Assembly (NCBI RefSeq): GCF_009800925.1
Contig: NZ_WOYF01000001.1
Coordinates: 496,001 to 560,000 of the forward strand
Direction: 5' to 3'
Origin: Budvicia diplopodorum
GTDB lineage: Bacteria > Pseudomonadota > Gammaproteobacteria > Enterobacterales > Enterobacteriaceae
DNA: 64,000 bases
Numbering within the stretch: position 1 is the first letter of the stretch; the number at the start of each line of letters is the position of its first letter. The notes under the pieces were generated by a model. That model saw only the letters and a list, made by a program, of their open reading frames with translations. It ran no database searches and was not told the DNA's origin. The position numbers were made by a program, and so were the translations under genes. This document shows positions 52,575 to 62,473 of this stretch, piece by piece.

Positions 52575-53111
52575 ATGAAAAAACTATTCATTGCGTTAGG
52601 CTGCGCTGCGGCCATGTTATGTAGCTCAAATATTTTTGCTGCGGGCACGATCAACGGAAATCTGAATGTCCAGCTAACCATTGGTAACGGCTGCTCCGTT
52701 ACTGGCGGCAGTACGGGAGGCTCAGTCAACGATTTTGGTACATTAAACTTTGGTCAGTACTCTTCGCTAGCCAATCTTATCAACGGACAATCTACCGGCA
52801 CCAGCGGGGCAGTACAAATCCAATGCACTACCTCTCTGCCTTATACCGTTATACTTGATAACGGCCAAAATGCCTCGGGTTCACAGCGCCGGTTAATCGG
52901 CGGCGTTAGCCCAAGCAATGCCTATATTAGCTATTCCTTATTCCAGGATGCAGCCCGTACCCTTCCGTGGAACAGTACCGGTGCAGGCATACTGAGCGCA
53001 GTAGGAACGGGTGCTGCTGTCGATATAATCGTCTACGGACAGGTACCTAGCCAAACAACGCCTGCCCAAGGCTTATACAGTGATGTTGTCTTAGTTACCG
53101 TTAACTGGTAA
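52575..53111 (+). CDS. Csu-type (spore coat protein U domain) major pilin
   Basis: 178 residues with a signal peptide ending near residue 22-23 (SSNIFAA). The mature part is an SCPU/Csu-type pilin domain: FGTLNFGQYSSL near the N-terminus, Cys40 and Cys84 likely forming a disulfide, and a C-terminal SDVVLVTVNW beta strand recognised by the chaperone. By position and length it corresponds to CsuA/B, the main rod subunit of archaic chaperone-usher pili. First of six genes in one direction. Confidence 0.85.
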   Translation: MKKLFIALGCAAAMLCSSNIFAAGTINGNLNVQLTIGNGCSVTGGSTGGSVNDFGTLNFGQYSSLANLINGQSTGTSGAVQIQCTTSLPYTVILDNGQNASGSQRRLIGGVSPSNAYISYSLFQDAARTLPWNSTGAGILSAVGTGAAVDIIVYGQVPSQTTPAQGLYSDVVLVTVNW

Positions 53112-53172
53112 ATCAATACGTTATCATCATCGAGTGCGATGTATAGGAAGCGAAGCGATCATAGGTGAATGA

Positions 53173-53706
53173 ATGAAGCCTCAGCGAAAACGGAACCAGC
53201 CAAGGATACTGTTATTCATTCTCCTACTGTGGACCATCTCTAGCACCGCAACAGCGGCGACAAAATCAGCTACGGTAACCGTATCGGTTAATGTTTTACC
53301 CGCCTGCACTGCGGGTACAACAGTTTCAGGGACAACCACCTTCGGTACCCTCAATTTTGGCACGCTCTACTATCTGAATAAGACCGTCAGGCTGATCGGG
53401 CAACCGAATGCTGGCGCTATTTTGGTTCAGTGTGCGTCTGGCGTGGATTATCAGGTGGTATTCAGTGCCGGCAATAGCGGAAACGTAGCTCAACGCTATA
53501 TGACAGGAAACACCTCAGGCCAGCACGTCAATTACAACCTTTATAGCGACGCAAACTATTCGACCGTTTGGAATAATACTACCGGAGTAACCCGTTCGGG
53601 AACGGGGCAACAAGAGTGGATCCCGGTCTATGGGCAGATTCCAGTCCAATCAACTCCCGTCGTCGATATCTACACCGATACGGTCCAAGTCACCGTGAAC
53701 TGGTAG
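53173..53706 (+). CDS. Csu-type pilin subunit, second gene
   Basis: 177 residues with a signal peptide ending near residue 29 (TATAA). SCPU domain with FGTLNFGTLYYLN, Cys45 and Cys87, YNLYSDANYSTVWNNTT and the C-terminal TDTVQVTVNW. It is a paralogue of the first pilin and corresponds by position to a minor subunit (CsuA). It begins 61 bases after the first gene. Confidence 0.83.
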   Translation: MKPQRKRNQPRILLFILLLWTISSTATAATKSATVTVSVNVLPACTAGTTVSGTTTFGTLNFGTLYYLNKTVRLIGQPNAGAILVQCASGVDYQVVFSAGNSGNVAQRYMTGNTSGQHVNYNLYSDANYSTVWNNTTGVTRSGTGQQEWIPVYGQIPVQSTPVVDIYTDTVQVTVNW

Positions 53707-53713
53707 CGCAAAT

Positions 53714-54307
53714 ATGCTGATGAAACCCATTGCGCACATTCCATATCATCACCATTGGAAACGCCCTGCCCGAATTATTTACCTGCTAATCAATCTATTA
53801 GTCGCTATATCAGTCATGCCTCAAGCGACTGCTCAAACGCTGAATAGTCCATTTACCGTTAATGCTTCCGTTGTCAAAGGCTGCATGTTAGGCAGCGGAA
53901 GCAACGATCCTACAACCTTTGGCAACATCAGTTTTGGCAATATTTCAGCCTTGTTCAGCGATATTAACGTGGTCTCAGCGCAAAACGCAGGGTCTGTGGT
54001 AGTGAAATGCACGCCGGGTATTAGCGTGAGTATCGCTATTGATGCCGGACTCAACAGCGGCGGTAGCGTCAGCAGTGGCCGTTTGATGAAGATAACAACG
54101 GGAACCAATACCTTGAGGTACCAGCTCTACCAAGACAGTAATTACAGCACCGTTTGGGGAAATGGCAGTAACGGCGGCCAGGTTTACAGCTATACCGCTG
54201 ACGGTACCGTGAAACCGTTTAGTCTATATGCCCGCCTGTTTGCTACTACGACACTGCCGGCCGTAGGCCAGTACAGCGATACGGTGAATGTCACCATAAC
54301 CTACTGA
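53714..54307 (+). CDS. Csu-type pilin subunit, third gene
   Basis: 197 residues with a longer N-terminal region and a signal peptide ending near residue 40 (PQATA). SCPU domain with FGNISFGNISALF, Cys57 and Cys99, YQLYQDSNYSTVWGNG and the ending SDTVNVTITY. It corresponds by position to CsuB, a minor subunit or adaptor. It starts seven bases after the second pilin; ATG at 53720 is an alternative start. Confidence 0.82.
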   Translation: MLMKPIAHIPYHHHWKRPARIIYLLINLLVAISVMPQATAQTLNSPFTVNASVVKGCMLGSGSNDPTTFGNISFGNISALFSDINVVSAQNAGSVVVKCTPGISVSIAIDAGLNSGGSVSSGRLMKITTGTNTLRYQLYQDSNYSTVWGNGSNGGQVYSYTADGTVKPFSLYARLFATTTLPAVGQYSDTVNVTITY

Positions 54308-54335
54308 ATAGTTTTCAACTTTATGGAAAACCGAA

Positions 54336-55127
54336 ATGAAAAATATAAGATCGTTAAAGTGGCTTTTTATTAGCACGCTTGTTTCAGCGTGCTTCTATTC
54401 AATACCGCAGGGATATGCGAGCTCAATCCTTATTTGGCCCATCGATCCGGTAATCGAAGATGACCAGAATTCAGCCGCTCTTTGGCTGGAAAACAAAGAC
54501 GATAAGCCGGTATATATGCAAATCAGAGTATTTGAATGGAAGCAGTCAGATAATGACAACCAATATACTAAGCAAACCGATATTGCGGTAAGCCCGCCGT
54601 TTGCCCTGATTGAACCCGGTAAGCGCCAGCTAATTAGGTTAATCAAGAACATAAAGGTTCAGCCTAATCAGGAAAGAGCCTATCGAATCATCGTTGATGA
54701 AACACCCCGGGCTAAAAAACCGGATGAAATAGCGGGTTCATCACCCGCTAGCGTTGGAATTAACTTCCAGATGCGTTATTCGGTACCGCTTTTTGTTAGC
54801 GGACAAGGCGTTTGGACCAACCCTGATTACAGTAAAAACAGAGATATCCAAAAAGCAACGGCGCCTAAACTAAACTATCGAATCGTCAATCAGAACAATC
54901 ACCCCTTCCTTGAGGTTAAAAACGAGGGAGTGGTACATGCCCGCTTATCGCATCTGACTAACGTTTCTAACGGGGATAATAAAGTTCTGGCCGACGGTCT
55001 GTTCGGCTACGTTCTAGCGCATTCAACCATGGCGTTACCGTTACCAACAAATCAGATTGATAGTGCTGGAAAGCTTCAGGCGCTGATCAATAACAATCCA
55101 GCGCCGATAATATTAGAAAAACGCTAA
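54336..55127 (+). CDS. Periplasmic pilus chaperone (CsuC-like)
   Basis: 263 residues with a signal peptide ending near residue 28 (PQGYA). Two immunoglobulin-like domains of the PapD type: ILIWPIDPVIEDDQNSAALWLEN in the first strand, IEPGKRQLIRLIK (the subunit-binding basic residues) and ERAYRIIVDETP. The overall form fits archaic-family chaperones such as CsuC. It folds pilins by donor-strand complementation and delivers them to the usher, whose gene begins four bases later. Confidence 0.88.
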   Translation: MKNIRSLKWLFISTLVSACFYSIPQGYASSILIWPIDPVIEDDQNSAALWLENKDDKPVYMQIRVFEWKQSDNDNQYTKQTDIAVSPPFALIEPGKRQLIRLIKNIKVQPNQERAYRIIVDETPRAKKPDEIAGSSPASVGINFQMRYSVPLFVSGQGVWTNPDYSKNRDIQKATAPKLNYRIVNQNNHPFLEVKNEGVVHARLSHLTNVSNGDNKVLADGLFGYVLAHSTMALPLPTNQIDSAGKLQALINNNPAPIILEKR

Positions 55128-55131
55128 CTCG

Positions 55132-57672
55132 ATGCTGATAAAGCTAAAAATGATTAACGGAGCTGGCTCCGTAAAAGCCCCTGCCCCCGATTCAGCGGTA
55201 TTATCTAAAATCATTTTTTGCTCAAGCATTCTATTTTCATTTAATTGCGCAACGGTTTTGGCCGATTTACCTCCACCTCCGGATAGGGAAAACGCCGAAT
55301 CAGAGCTTAAAGCCCTACCCGCTGAACAAACTGGCAGCCCCAAGCCATTGCCGGACATGTCGTTAATGTTGGAAATCGTCATCAACGGTAAGCAGACACA
55401 GCAGGTTGTGCCAGTGAGATATCGGTCTGGCCATTACTCTATTTCATCCGAGAATTTCAACGGTCTGGGATTACCCATGAAGTTCGATGACTCACCGGAG
55501 GTTGAAATTGACACGGTCAAAGGCCTAGATGTGACCTACGACAGTGCGGCACAGCAGCTTTTGATCAATATTCCTACTGAGTGGTTACCTGAACAAAATA
55601 TATCGCAGTATGAACAGGCAGGTTATGAAGCCTCAGACAGTACCTTAGGCATGCTGTTTAACTACGATGTCTATGCCAGCCACTCAACCGAAATGACTCA
55701 AAACGACGCTATCTCTGCCTTTACAGAGCAACGTTTGTTAGGGCCATTCGGTATCGTGTCTAACAACGGCGTTTATAACCAACAGGTTAATGGTGAAAAT
55801 ATAAGTACCTCACAAAATCGCTATATTCGCTACGACACGAAGTGGTTTTACAATGATGAAAAATCCATGCTGAGATACAGCGCCGGAGATATCATCACCG
55901 GTTCTTTACCCTGGAGTACCTCGGTCAGGCTTGGCGGGCTGCAGCTTTCTCGTAACTTTGCTACCCGACCTGATTTAATTACCTATCCTCTTCCTCAGTT
56001 TGCCGGTCAGGCTGCGGTTCCAAGCTCGGTCGACGTTTATATTGATAGCTACAAGAACTCGACGTCTAACGTCAATCCGGGGCCATTTACTATCTCAACC
56101 ATTCCGTTTATTAACGGCGCGGGCAACGCTTCGGTGGTTGTCACCGATCCGCTAGGCCGTCAGGTCACTACCTCTGTTCCCTTCTATGTTTCCAGTGAGT
56201 TATTGCAAAAGGGATTAGTCGACTTCAGCCTATCTGCGGGAAAAATCCGTAATAACTATGGCTTAGAAAATTTTGACTACCAGAACAATGCCGCCAGCGC
56301 CACGCTCCGTTATGGCCTAACCAACTGGCTAACGCTGGAAGGAAGGGCTGAAAATGCTAGCCAACTGACGGTTGGCGGCGCTGGCGGCAATATTATGCTC
56401 GGCCAGTTTGGCGTACTGGGTGGTTCGTACACCACCAGCAAGGCCAAAGACGATGCGTTTAAGCCAGAGAATCAAGGCTATTACTATTACGACGATATCA
56501 CTGATTCAAATGATGCTTACAACCAAGGAAATAGCGGAAATCAGCGTTCACTCAGTTATTCCTATACTCAGCGCTATTTCAGTATTAATGCTCAAAAGAT
56601 AATACGCAGCGATGGTTACGGAGACCTTTCGAACTATAAAAGCAGCTACCGTTCCAATAAAAAAACCGACCAGATTACCGGCAGCACAACGCTGGGTGAT
56701 TTTGGCTCCCTCGGAATGGGCTATTTCGACGTCGAACGCTTCGATAGCTCGCGTTTACGCTTAGTTAATATTTCTTACAGCACCACGGTATTGAGACAAA
56801 ATACCCTCTATACCTCAATCAACCGTGAAATCGGTCAATCAGGCTATAGCGCCCAAATTATTCTTAGCATTCCGCTAGGTAGCTGGGGCGGAGCCTCAAT
56901 GAGTTCTAGCCGCGATAGCAATAATAAATGGACTCACCAAGCTTCTTATAACCGCGCAGCGCCAACCGACGGTGGTATGGGATGGAACCTGTCCTATGCC
57001 AAAAACTCAGGAGATCAGAGTGATTACAAACAGGCCAGTCTGGAATATCTGGCACAAAAAGTCAGAGCCCAAGGCGGCGTCTACGGGGACAAAGACTATA
57101 CCTACTGGGGAGAGCTAAGCGGCTCATTTGTCGCTATGGGCCAGAGCGTTTACGCTTCCAGACCGATTAATGATGCTTTTGCGTTAATATCAACCGATGG
57201 TTACCCCGATGTTCCGGTTCGCTATGAAAATCAACTGCTGGGTAAAACGGATAACAACGGATATTTGCTGATCCCCTCGGTCACCTCTTATGCCAATGGT
57301 AAATATGAAATTGACGCGGTGAATCTCCCTGCCGACGTAAAAATCCCCATGGTAGAACAAACGCGCTCTATCAAAGAGAGTAGCGGCACGCTAATTGAGT
57401 TTCCCGTCACCAAAATTACGCCCGCAACCCTGACGCTAGTGGATGAATCAGGTACGCCACTGCCGAAAGGCAGCATTATTTATTTAAACGGTCAGGATCA
57501 GGCGAGCTACGTTGGCTGGGACGGTGAGTCCTATCTGGAAGATGTAGCCAAAGACAACAAGTTAACTATCCAACGGGCCGATGATAACAGCCAATGTCAG
57601 GTGCATTTTACGCTGCCTGAACGTCCGGTTAATGGCATTCAGTCCCTCAATACGCTGGTATGTAACAGGTGA
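55132..57672 (+). CDS. Outer membrane usher (CsuD-like)
   Basis: 846 residues, with a signal peptide ending near residue 44 (CATVLA); an internal ATG at 55150 is an alternative start. N-terminal periplasmic domain with DMSLMLEIVINGKQ, then a 24-strand barrel with a plug domain, then C-terminal domains ending in CQVHFTLP. GPFTISTIPFINGAGNASVVVTDPLGRQ is the usual usher segment. It assembles and secretes the pilus. Overlaps or abuts its neighbours closely, as expected in one transcript. Confidence 0.9.
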   Translation: MLIKLKMINGAGSVKAPAPDSAVLSKIIFCSSILFSFNCATVLADLPPPPDRENAESELKALPAEQTGSPKPLPDMSLMLEIVINGKQTQQVVPVRYRSGHYSISSENFNGLGLPMKFDDSPEVEIDTVKGLDVTYDSAAQQLLINIPTEWLPEQNISQYEQAGYEASDSTLGMLFNYDVYASHSTEMTQNDAISAFTEQRLLGPFGIVSNNGVYNQQVNGENISTSQNRYIRYDTKWFYNDEKSMLRYSAGDIITGSLPWSTSVRLGGLQLSRNFATRPDLITYPLPQFAGQAAVPSSVDVYIDSYKNSTSNVNPGPFTISTIPFINGAGNASVVVTDPLGRQVTTSVPFYVSSELLQKGLVDFSLSAGKIRNNYGLENFDYQNNAASATLRYGLTNWLTLEGRAENASQLTVGGAGGNIMLGQFGVLGGSYTTSKAKDDAFKPENQGYYYYDDITDSNDAYNQGNSGNQRSLSYSYTQRYFSINAQKIIRSDGYGDLSNYKSSYRSNKKTDQITGSTTLGDFGSLGMGYFDVERFDSSRLRLVNISYSTTVLRQNTLYTSINREIGQSGYSAQIILSIPLGSWGGASMSSSRDSNNKWTHQASYNRAAPTDGGMGWNLSYAKNSGDQSDYKQASLEYLAQKVRAQGGVYGDKDYTYWGELSGSFVAMGQSVYASRPINDAFALISTDGYPDVPVRYENQLLGKTDNNGYLLIPSVTSYANGKYEIDAVNLPADVKIPMVEQTRSIKESSGTLIEFPVTKITPATLTLVDESGTPLPKGSIIYLNGQDQASYVGWDGESYLEDVAKDNKLTIQRADDNSQCQVHFTLPERPVNGIQSLNTLVCNR

Positions 57673-57677
57673 GAATT

Positions 57678-58670
57678 ATGAAGATAAATCGCAATATCCG
57701 GCCTACCAATAAATTTAGCCTGCTGAGAAAAGCAGTATTGAATTGCGCTATCTTATGTCTGCTATTCATCACCGCAATAGCCCGGGCAGGCTGTACTATT
57801 ACGGCGACGCCTACGCCACAAAATTTAGGTACCACGTCCGCCTCTAACGTTTATAACGCCAGCATTAGTACTTCAGGGCCGGGCGGGCTTAGCTGTTCAG
57901 GATTAAGTATCGGTCTGGCAGCAACCAGTACGGTTAACGGAACTGTTACCAGTACCACTAATGGCTTCAATTTAGTGAATACCGGAAATGCCGCGGCAAA
58001 AATTCCTTATAACCTTTATGGCGACAATACGACTAACTTTCCGTTTAGGCTGAACTCCACGATGGACTACGGTTCCGGCGGCTTAAACCTACTGAATCTG
58101 TTATTGGTTGGTACCGGTGGTTCAACCACGGTCTACGTACGAACCTCTCCCGGAGCCAATATTCCCGCCGGTTTATATACCGACACCATTGTCATCAATT
58201 GGTATGCACGCATGTGTTTACTCAATGCGTTAGGCGTCTGTGTTACACTCGATCCCCCGGCTACCGGCACCAGCACGATACAAATCAGCCTAACCGTAAC
58301 CAATAACTGTGTGATAAATAGCACCCCTAACGTTCAGTTTACCAGCAGTCCACTGGTTGAACAGTTTCAGCCGATTACGCAAAGCGTTACTCTGACCTGT
58401 ACATTACAAGCCCCCTATAAAGCCTATTTCAGCTCGGGAAGTAATTTCCAATCGCCATGGCGTCAGATGAAAGGCAGTTCAACCAATATGTTGCAATACA
58501 ACATTTATTATCCGACTACATCAACGGTTTGGGACAGCACAACGCCATTACTAGCTAACGGTACGGGCTTAACCCAAAGCATCAGCTACACCACCGCGAT
58601 TAATCCTAACCAATTACAACAGCCACAGGATAACTATACCGACAGCATCAATTTTACCGTTGAATACTAA
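57678..58670 (+). CDS. Csu-type two-domain tip adhesin (CsuE-like)
   Basis: 330 residues from the ATG at 57678; AGGTGA, which overlaps the usher stop codon, is its ribosome site. Signal peptide ends near residue 37 (AIARA). Two SCPU-type domains follow: the N-terminal one (about 38-180) is the presumed adhesin, the C-terminal one (about 205-330, from NNCVINSTPNVQF to SINFTVEY) is the pilin-like domain. This is the layout of CsuE, which binds hydrophobic surfaces at the tip of Acinetobacter Csu pili. Last structural gene. Confidence 0.84.
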   Translation: MKINRNIRPTNKFSLLRKAVLNCAILCLLFITAIARAGCTITATPTPQNLGTTSASNVYNASISTSGPGGLSCSGLSIGLAATSTVNGTVTSTTNGFNLVNTGNAAAKIPYNLYGDNTTNFPFRLNSTMDYGSGGLNLLNLLLVGTGGSTTVYVRTSPGANIPAGLYTDTIVINWYARMCLLNALGVCVTLDPPATGTSTIQISLTVTNNCVINSTPNVQFTSSPLVEQFQPITQSVTLTCTLQAPYKAYFSSGSNFQSPWRQMKGSSTNMLQYNIYYPTTSTVWDSTTPLLANGTGLTQSISYTTAINPNQLQQPQDNYTDSINFTVEY

Positions 58671-58762
58671 ATCTATTAGATAAAACCGACGGCTTGCGCT
58701 ATGTTGCCTGTAGCTCCTTTTTCCAGCTTTTTTACAGATCTCTCTATTACAGGAACGTAGCC

Positions 58763-59254
58763 ATGAATAATAAAAACAATACGCTAAAAGTCGCCGACCT
58801 GTGTGATGAGCACAGAGAACAGGTTCGATTGTTTGCCCCTATTTTTAGTGATTTTGGCGGAAAGGCCGCATTTAGCGGTCAGGCTAAGACAATAAAATGC
58901 TTTGAAGATAATACCTCGGTAAAAGCGCTAAGCTTAACGCCCGGGCATGGTCGAATACTGGTGGTAGACGGCGGCGGTAGCGCAGGTTGCGCACTGTTGG
59001 GCGACAATCTGGGCGCTAATCTGGCCAAGAATGGCTGGCAAGGTGCTATCATTTATGGGTTTATCCGCGACAAGGCTGAACTGGCACTGTTACCCATCGG
59101 TGTAAAAGCGTTAGGCTCAGTACCGCTCGGGCCGGTTAAACTCAAAGAAGGTATTATCGGCCAACCGGTTGAATTTGCCGGGCAGGTGATTAACGATGGC
59201 GATCGGATTTTTGCCGATGAAGACGGAATTATTATTCTCAATCTATCGGATTAG
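58763..59254 (+). CDS. RraA family protein
   Basis: 163 residues from the ATG at 58763, with AGGA upstream; a frame beginning at 58694 is not supported. RraA fold with LSLTPGHGRILVVDGGGS, GDNLGANLAKNGWQGAIIYGFIRD and the ending FADEDGIIIL. Members act either as RNase E inhibitors (RraA) or as 4-hydroxy-4-methyl-2-oxoglutarate aldolases; the Arg-Asp pair of the aldolase site (GFIRD) is kept. It probably is a paralogue of the chromosomal rraA next to menA. It lies 92 bases after the adhesin gene and may be carried along with the pilus operon. Confidence 0.82.
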   Translation: MNNKNNTLKVADLCDEHREQVRLFAPIFSDFGGKAAFSGQAKTIKCFEDNTSVKALSLTPGHGRILVVDGGGSAGCALLGDNLGANLAKNGWQGAIIYGFIRDKAELALLPIGVKALGSVPLGPVKLKEGIIGQPVEFAGQVINDGDRIFADEDGIIILNLSD

Positions 59255-59339
59255 CGGCTTTTGGCATGAAGACGCGGTCAGTCAGGAAAATCGACTAATA
59301 ATACCTTCTTGCTAAACCGCCGGTTACTCATCGGACAGT

Positions 59340-59378
59340 AAAAAGCCCCGTAGAACGGTTCTACGGGGCTTTTTATTA
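59340..59378. terminator. Bidirectional terminator between the RraA-like gene and gpt
   Basis: A 17-bp inverted repeat (59340-59356 with 59358-59374) around a single central base, beginning with five A and ending with five T. It serves both convergent genes. Confidence 0.9.
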
Positions 59379-59399
59379 AAATCAGGTACGGCCTGTAAC

Positions 59400-59858
59400 T
59401 CAGTTATCACCAATTGGCTTAACGAAGGTAATTCCCATATCCCATGGCTGCTCAATCCATGTATCTTGAGGAATATCAACCACGTAATCATCGACCAGTG
59501 GCTTACCGGCAGGCTTAGCGAAAATAGTCACAAAGTGAGCTTTTGGATACATATCGCGGATGGCTTTTGCCGTACCGCCGGTATCAACTAAATCGTCAAT
59601 CACGATAAAGCCATCACCGTCACCTTCAGCGCGTTTTAATACTTTCATTTCGCGTTGGTTATCATGGTCATAGCTTGAGATACACACGGTATCAACGTGA
59701 CGAATTCCTAACTCACGCGCCAGCAGCGCTGCGGGTACTAATCCACCGCGACTGACGGCGATAATACCTTTCCATTGTTCTCTTGGCAGTAAGCGGCGGG
59801 CTAGCTTACGGGCTTCCATTTGCAACATATCCCACGTGACGACGTATTTTTCGCTCAT
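59400..59858 (-). CDS. gpt: Xanthine-guanine phosphoribosyltransferase
   Basis: 152 residues from the ATG at 59858, exactly the E. coli Gpt length and start ([13 protein letters not shown]); a longer frame from 59939 is not supported. The PRPP-binding loop is [14 protein letters not shown]. It salvages guanine, xanthine and hypoxanthine. In E. coli gpt is next to frsA; here the pilus operon lies in between, while pepD remains on the other side beyond a peroxidase gene. Confidence 0.96.
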   Translation of the reverse strand: MSEKYVVTWDMLQMEARKLARRLLPREQWKGIIAVSRGGLVPAALLARELGIRHVDTVCISSYDHDNQREMKVLKRAEGDGDGFIVIDDLVDTGGTAKAIRDMYPKAHFVTIFAKPAGKPLVDDYVVDIPQDTWIEQPWDMGITFVKPIGDN

Positions 59859-60018
59859 ATGAATCGTATCCCAGCCAGTAAGATGGCCTATAAAATCAGG
59901 GGAAAAAAGTTGCAGGGGATTATAAAGAGGCTGGCCCATAAAAACCAGCGGTTCTATCAGAGAAATATAAACTTCTCGGCTGTAAATTAGGCCAAACCGG
60001 CAATAAGCTAAAAGAATA

Positions 60019-60504
60019 TTATTTTAATATCTCTTTAATTTTGGCGCTTAACTCTTCGGGTTTAGCGGTTGGAGAAAAACGCTCAATGGTTTTGCCTTGG
60101 TTACTAATAAGAAACTTTGTAAAGTTCCACTTAATTTTTTCGCTTCCCAATAGCCCCGGAGCCCGCTTTTTCAAATAAACAAACAGAGGATGCGCATTTT
60201 CACCGTTGACCTCTATTTTCTCAAACAGCGGAAAAGTAACGCCAAAGTGAGTTTCACAAAACGTAGCAATTTCCTGATTACTGCCCTTTTCCTGCCTGCC
60301 AAACTGATTGCAGGGAAACCCCAACACCACCAGACCTTGCCCGTTATAGTCCTGCCACAGCCGCTCAAGCCCTCTATATTGCGGAGTGAAACCGCACTCA
60401 CTGGCGGTATTAACCACCAAAATAGCGTTGGCAGAAAAATCGGCTAACGTTCGCTGCTCTCCGGTTATCGTCACCAGCGGAATAGTCCAAAAATTGTCAG
60501 TCAT
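60019..60504 (-). CDS. Glutathione peroxidase family protein
   Basis: 161 residues from the ATG at 60504 with GGAG seven bases upstream; a longer frame from 60534 is less likely. Thioredoxin fold with the catalytic Cys37 in [18 protein letters not shown] (Cys65) and WNFTKFLI carrying the catalytic Trp. Cys83 in TFCETHFG may be the resolving cysteine of thioredoxin-dependent members. It reduces hydroperoxides. It is similar to BtuE/BsaA but is not next to the btu genes, so no symbol is given. Inserted between gpt and pepD relative to E. coli. Confidence 0.87.
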   Translation of the reverse strand: MTDNFWTIPLVTITGEQRTLADFSANAILVVNTASECGFTPQYRGLERLWQDYNGQGLVVLGFPCNQFGRQEKGSNQEIATFCETHFGVTFPLFEKIEVNGENAHPLFVYLKKRAPGLLGSEKIKWNFTKFLISNQGKTIERFSPTAKPEELSAKIKEILK

Positions 60505-60840
60505 TACGCTTCTCCTGTCGGTATAAATACCCATATATTAATTATAGTGAACAAGTACCACGGCACGGAAATTCACCCGAAATGCGATTGCAAATCAGCC
60601 CCGACAGAAATAAACGCGGGTAACGAATATCATATGGTCAAATACTGTTCACTTAGTGAAGAAAAAAGCAAAAGCGTGACCAATAAGCGTATTTACTAAG
60701 AAAATTCTTAGCCTTTCGGTGTTATTCTGACTGACAACTGGCTAACAAAAACTTATCTTTAGCTATCCCTTTATTGTTTATAGTCAATAGCACCGGTAAT
60801 TCACGGGCGCAGTACAAAACATCGTTACAGGAGACTTATC
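60505..60840. other. Peroxidase-pepD divergent intergenic region
   Basis: 336 bases between divergent genes. It contains a short perfect inverted repeat (CTAAGAAAATTCTTAG) at about 60697-60712. It should hold promoters for both genes, but no confident pair was chosen. Confidence 0.5.
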
Positions 60841-62301
60841 GTGTCTGATTTAGCTCAACTTACGCCATCCCTACTTTGGCAACACTTCGCAAAAATCTGC
60901 TCTATTCCACATCCCTCTATGCATGAAGAAGCCTTAGCTCAACACATTGTTAGCTGGGCTAAAGAAAAAAACCTTCATGCCGAGCGTGACGCCGTGGGAA
61001 ACATCCTGATTCGTAAGCCCGCTACTGCCGGTATGGAAAATCGTAAATCCGTGGTGCTACAGGCCCACCTGGATATGGTTCCGCAGAAAAATAATGACAC
61101 GGAACACAACTTTGAAAAGGATCCGATTCAGGCCTACGTAGACGGCCAGTGGGTGAAAGCCCGTGGAACAACATTAGGTGCCGATAACGGTATCGGTATG
61201 GCTTCGGCATTAGCCGTTCTTTCTGACGAAAGTTTGTCTCACGGCCCGATAGAAGTACTACTGACCATGACCGAAGAAACCGGTATGGACGGCGCTTTTG
61301 GGCTACAGCCAAACTGGTTGCAGAGTGAAATTCTGATTAATACCGACTCAGAGACTGAAGGTGAAATCTATATGGGTTGCGCCGGTGGCGTTGACTGCGT
61401 CACCAATCTTCCGCTCACTCGTGAAGCCGTTCCCGCTGGTTATCAGACCGTTAAAGTCTCATTAAAGGGGCTAAAAGGCGGCCACTCCGGCGGTGATATT
61501 CATCTGGGTTTGGGCAATGCCAATAAGCTGATGTCCCGTTTGCTATTTACCCATGCGCAATCACTCGGACTACGTCTGCAATCCTTTAACGGCGGCTCAT
61601 TGCGTAATGCTATTCCCCGAGAAGCAACGGTTACCCTCAGCCTTCCTGCCGCTAATATTGAACGATTAAAACAAACCTGCGCTGAGTTTCTTAGCATAAT
61701 CAAACATGAACTCGATGCCGTAGAGAAAAATATCGACCTGATCGTTGAGCCGTTTAACTGTGGTTTTAAAGCCTTAACGCTAGATAGCCAGTCACGTTTG
61801 CTTGGCCTGCTCAACGCTAGCCCTAACGGCGTGATTCGCATGAGCGACTCGGTGAAAGGGGTGGTAGAAACCTCGTTAAACGTTGGCGTGGTGACAACCG
61901 ATGAGGATCGGGCACAGGTTATTTATTTAATCCGCTCGCTGCTCGATAGCGGCAAAGAGTACGTAGCAGAAATGTTGATTTCGCTGGGCCAGTTAGCCGG
62001 GGCTCAAACCAGTGCTAAAGGCGGCTACCCGGGCTGGCAGCCAAACCCGAATTCACCGATTATGACGCTGGTTTGCGAAAGCTATAAAAAACTGTTTGAT
62101 ACCACCCCTCACATCATGGTGATTCATGCGGGTCTGGAATGTGGTCTGTTTAAACGCCCATACCCGGATATGGATATGGTTTCGATCGGACCAACGATTA
62201 CCGGTCCTCACTCTCCGGACGAACAGGTGCATATTCCAAGCGTTAGCCGTTACTGGCAACTACTGACGGAATTGCTTAAATCAATTCCTGAGCGCAGCTG
62301 A
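60841..62301 (+). CDS. pepD: Aminoacyl-histidine dipeptidase (peptidase D)
   Basis: 486 residues, E. coli PepD has 485. GTG start preceded by AGGAGA. Family M20C metallopeptidase; the zinc site is visible as His76 and Asp78 in LQAHLDMVPQ, Asp115 in GADNGIGMA, the catalytic Glu pair at 145-146 in TEETGMDG, and a late His in GPTITGPHSPDE. It cleaves dipeptides such as carnosine. Followed by a strong terminator. Confidence 0.96.
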   Translation: MSDLAQLTPSLLWQHFAKICSIPHPSMHEEALAQHIVSWAKEKNLHAERDAVGNILIRKPATAGMENRKSVVLQAHLDMVPQKNNDTEHNFEKDPIQAYVDGQWVKARGTTLGADNGIGMASALAVLSDESLSHGPIEVLLTMTEETGMDGAFGLQPNWLQSEILINTDSETEGEIYMGCAGGVDCVTNLPLTREAVPAGYQTVKVSLKGLKGGHSGGDIHLGLGNANKLMSRLLFTHAQSLGLRLQSFNGGSLRNAIPREATVTLSLPAANIERLKQTCAEFLSIIKHELDAVEKNIDLIVEPFNCGFKALTLDSQSRLLGLLNASPNGVIRMSDSVKGVVETSLNVGVVTTDEDRAQVIYLIRSLLDSGKEYVAEMLISLGQLAGAQTSAKGGYPGWQPNPNSPIMTLVCESYKKLFDTTPHIMVIHAGLECGLFKRPYPDMDMVSIGPTITGPHSPDEQVHIPSVSRYWQLLTELLKSIPERS

Positions 62302-62341
62302 TAGGCTCTGTTTTTAGGCGATTCTGTTTTAGACAATCACA

Positions 62342-62377
62342 AAACAACGGCGGATATATCTCCGCCGTTGTTTTTTT
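62342..62377 (+). terminator. Terminator of pepD
   Basis: Perfect 13-bp stem (62342-62354 with 62361-62373), 6-base loop, and a run of seven T. Confidence 0.9.
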
Positions 62378-62473
62378 AGCCGTTTTTTCTATAACGAAGT
62401 GAGCGCTAACGATGCGAGTTCGGCGAGGTCGTTTAAGGCAATTAGTCAAAATAAATTGGCCTGATGATAATAA

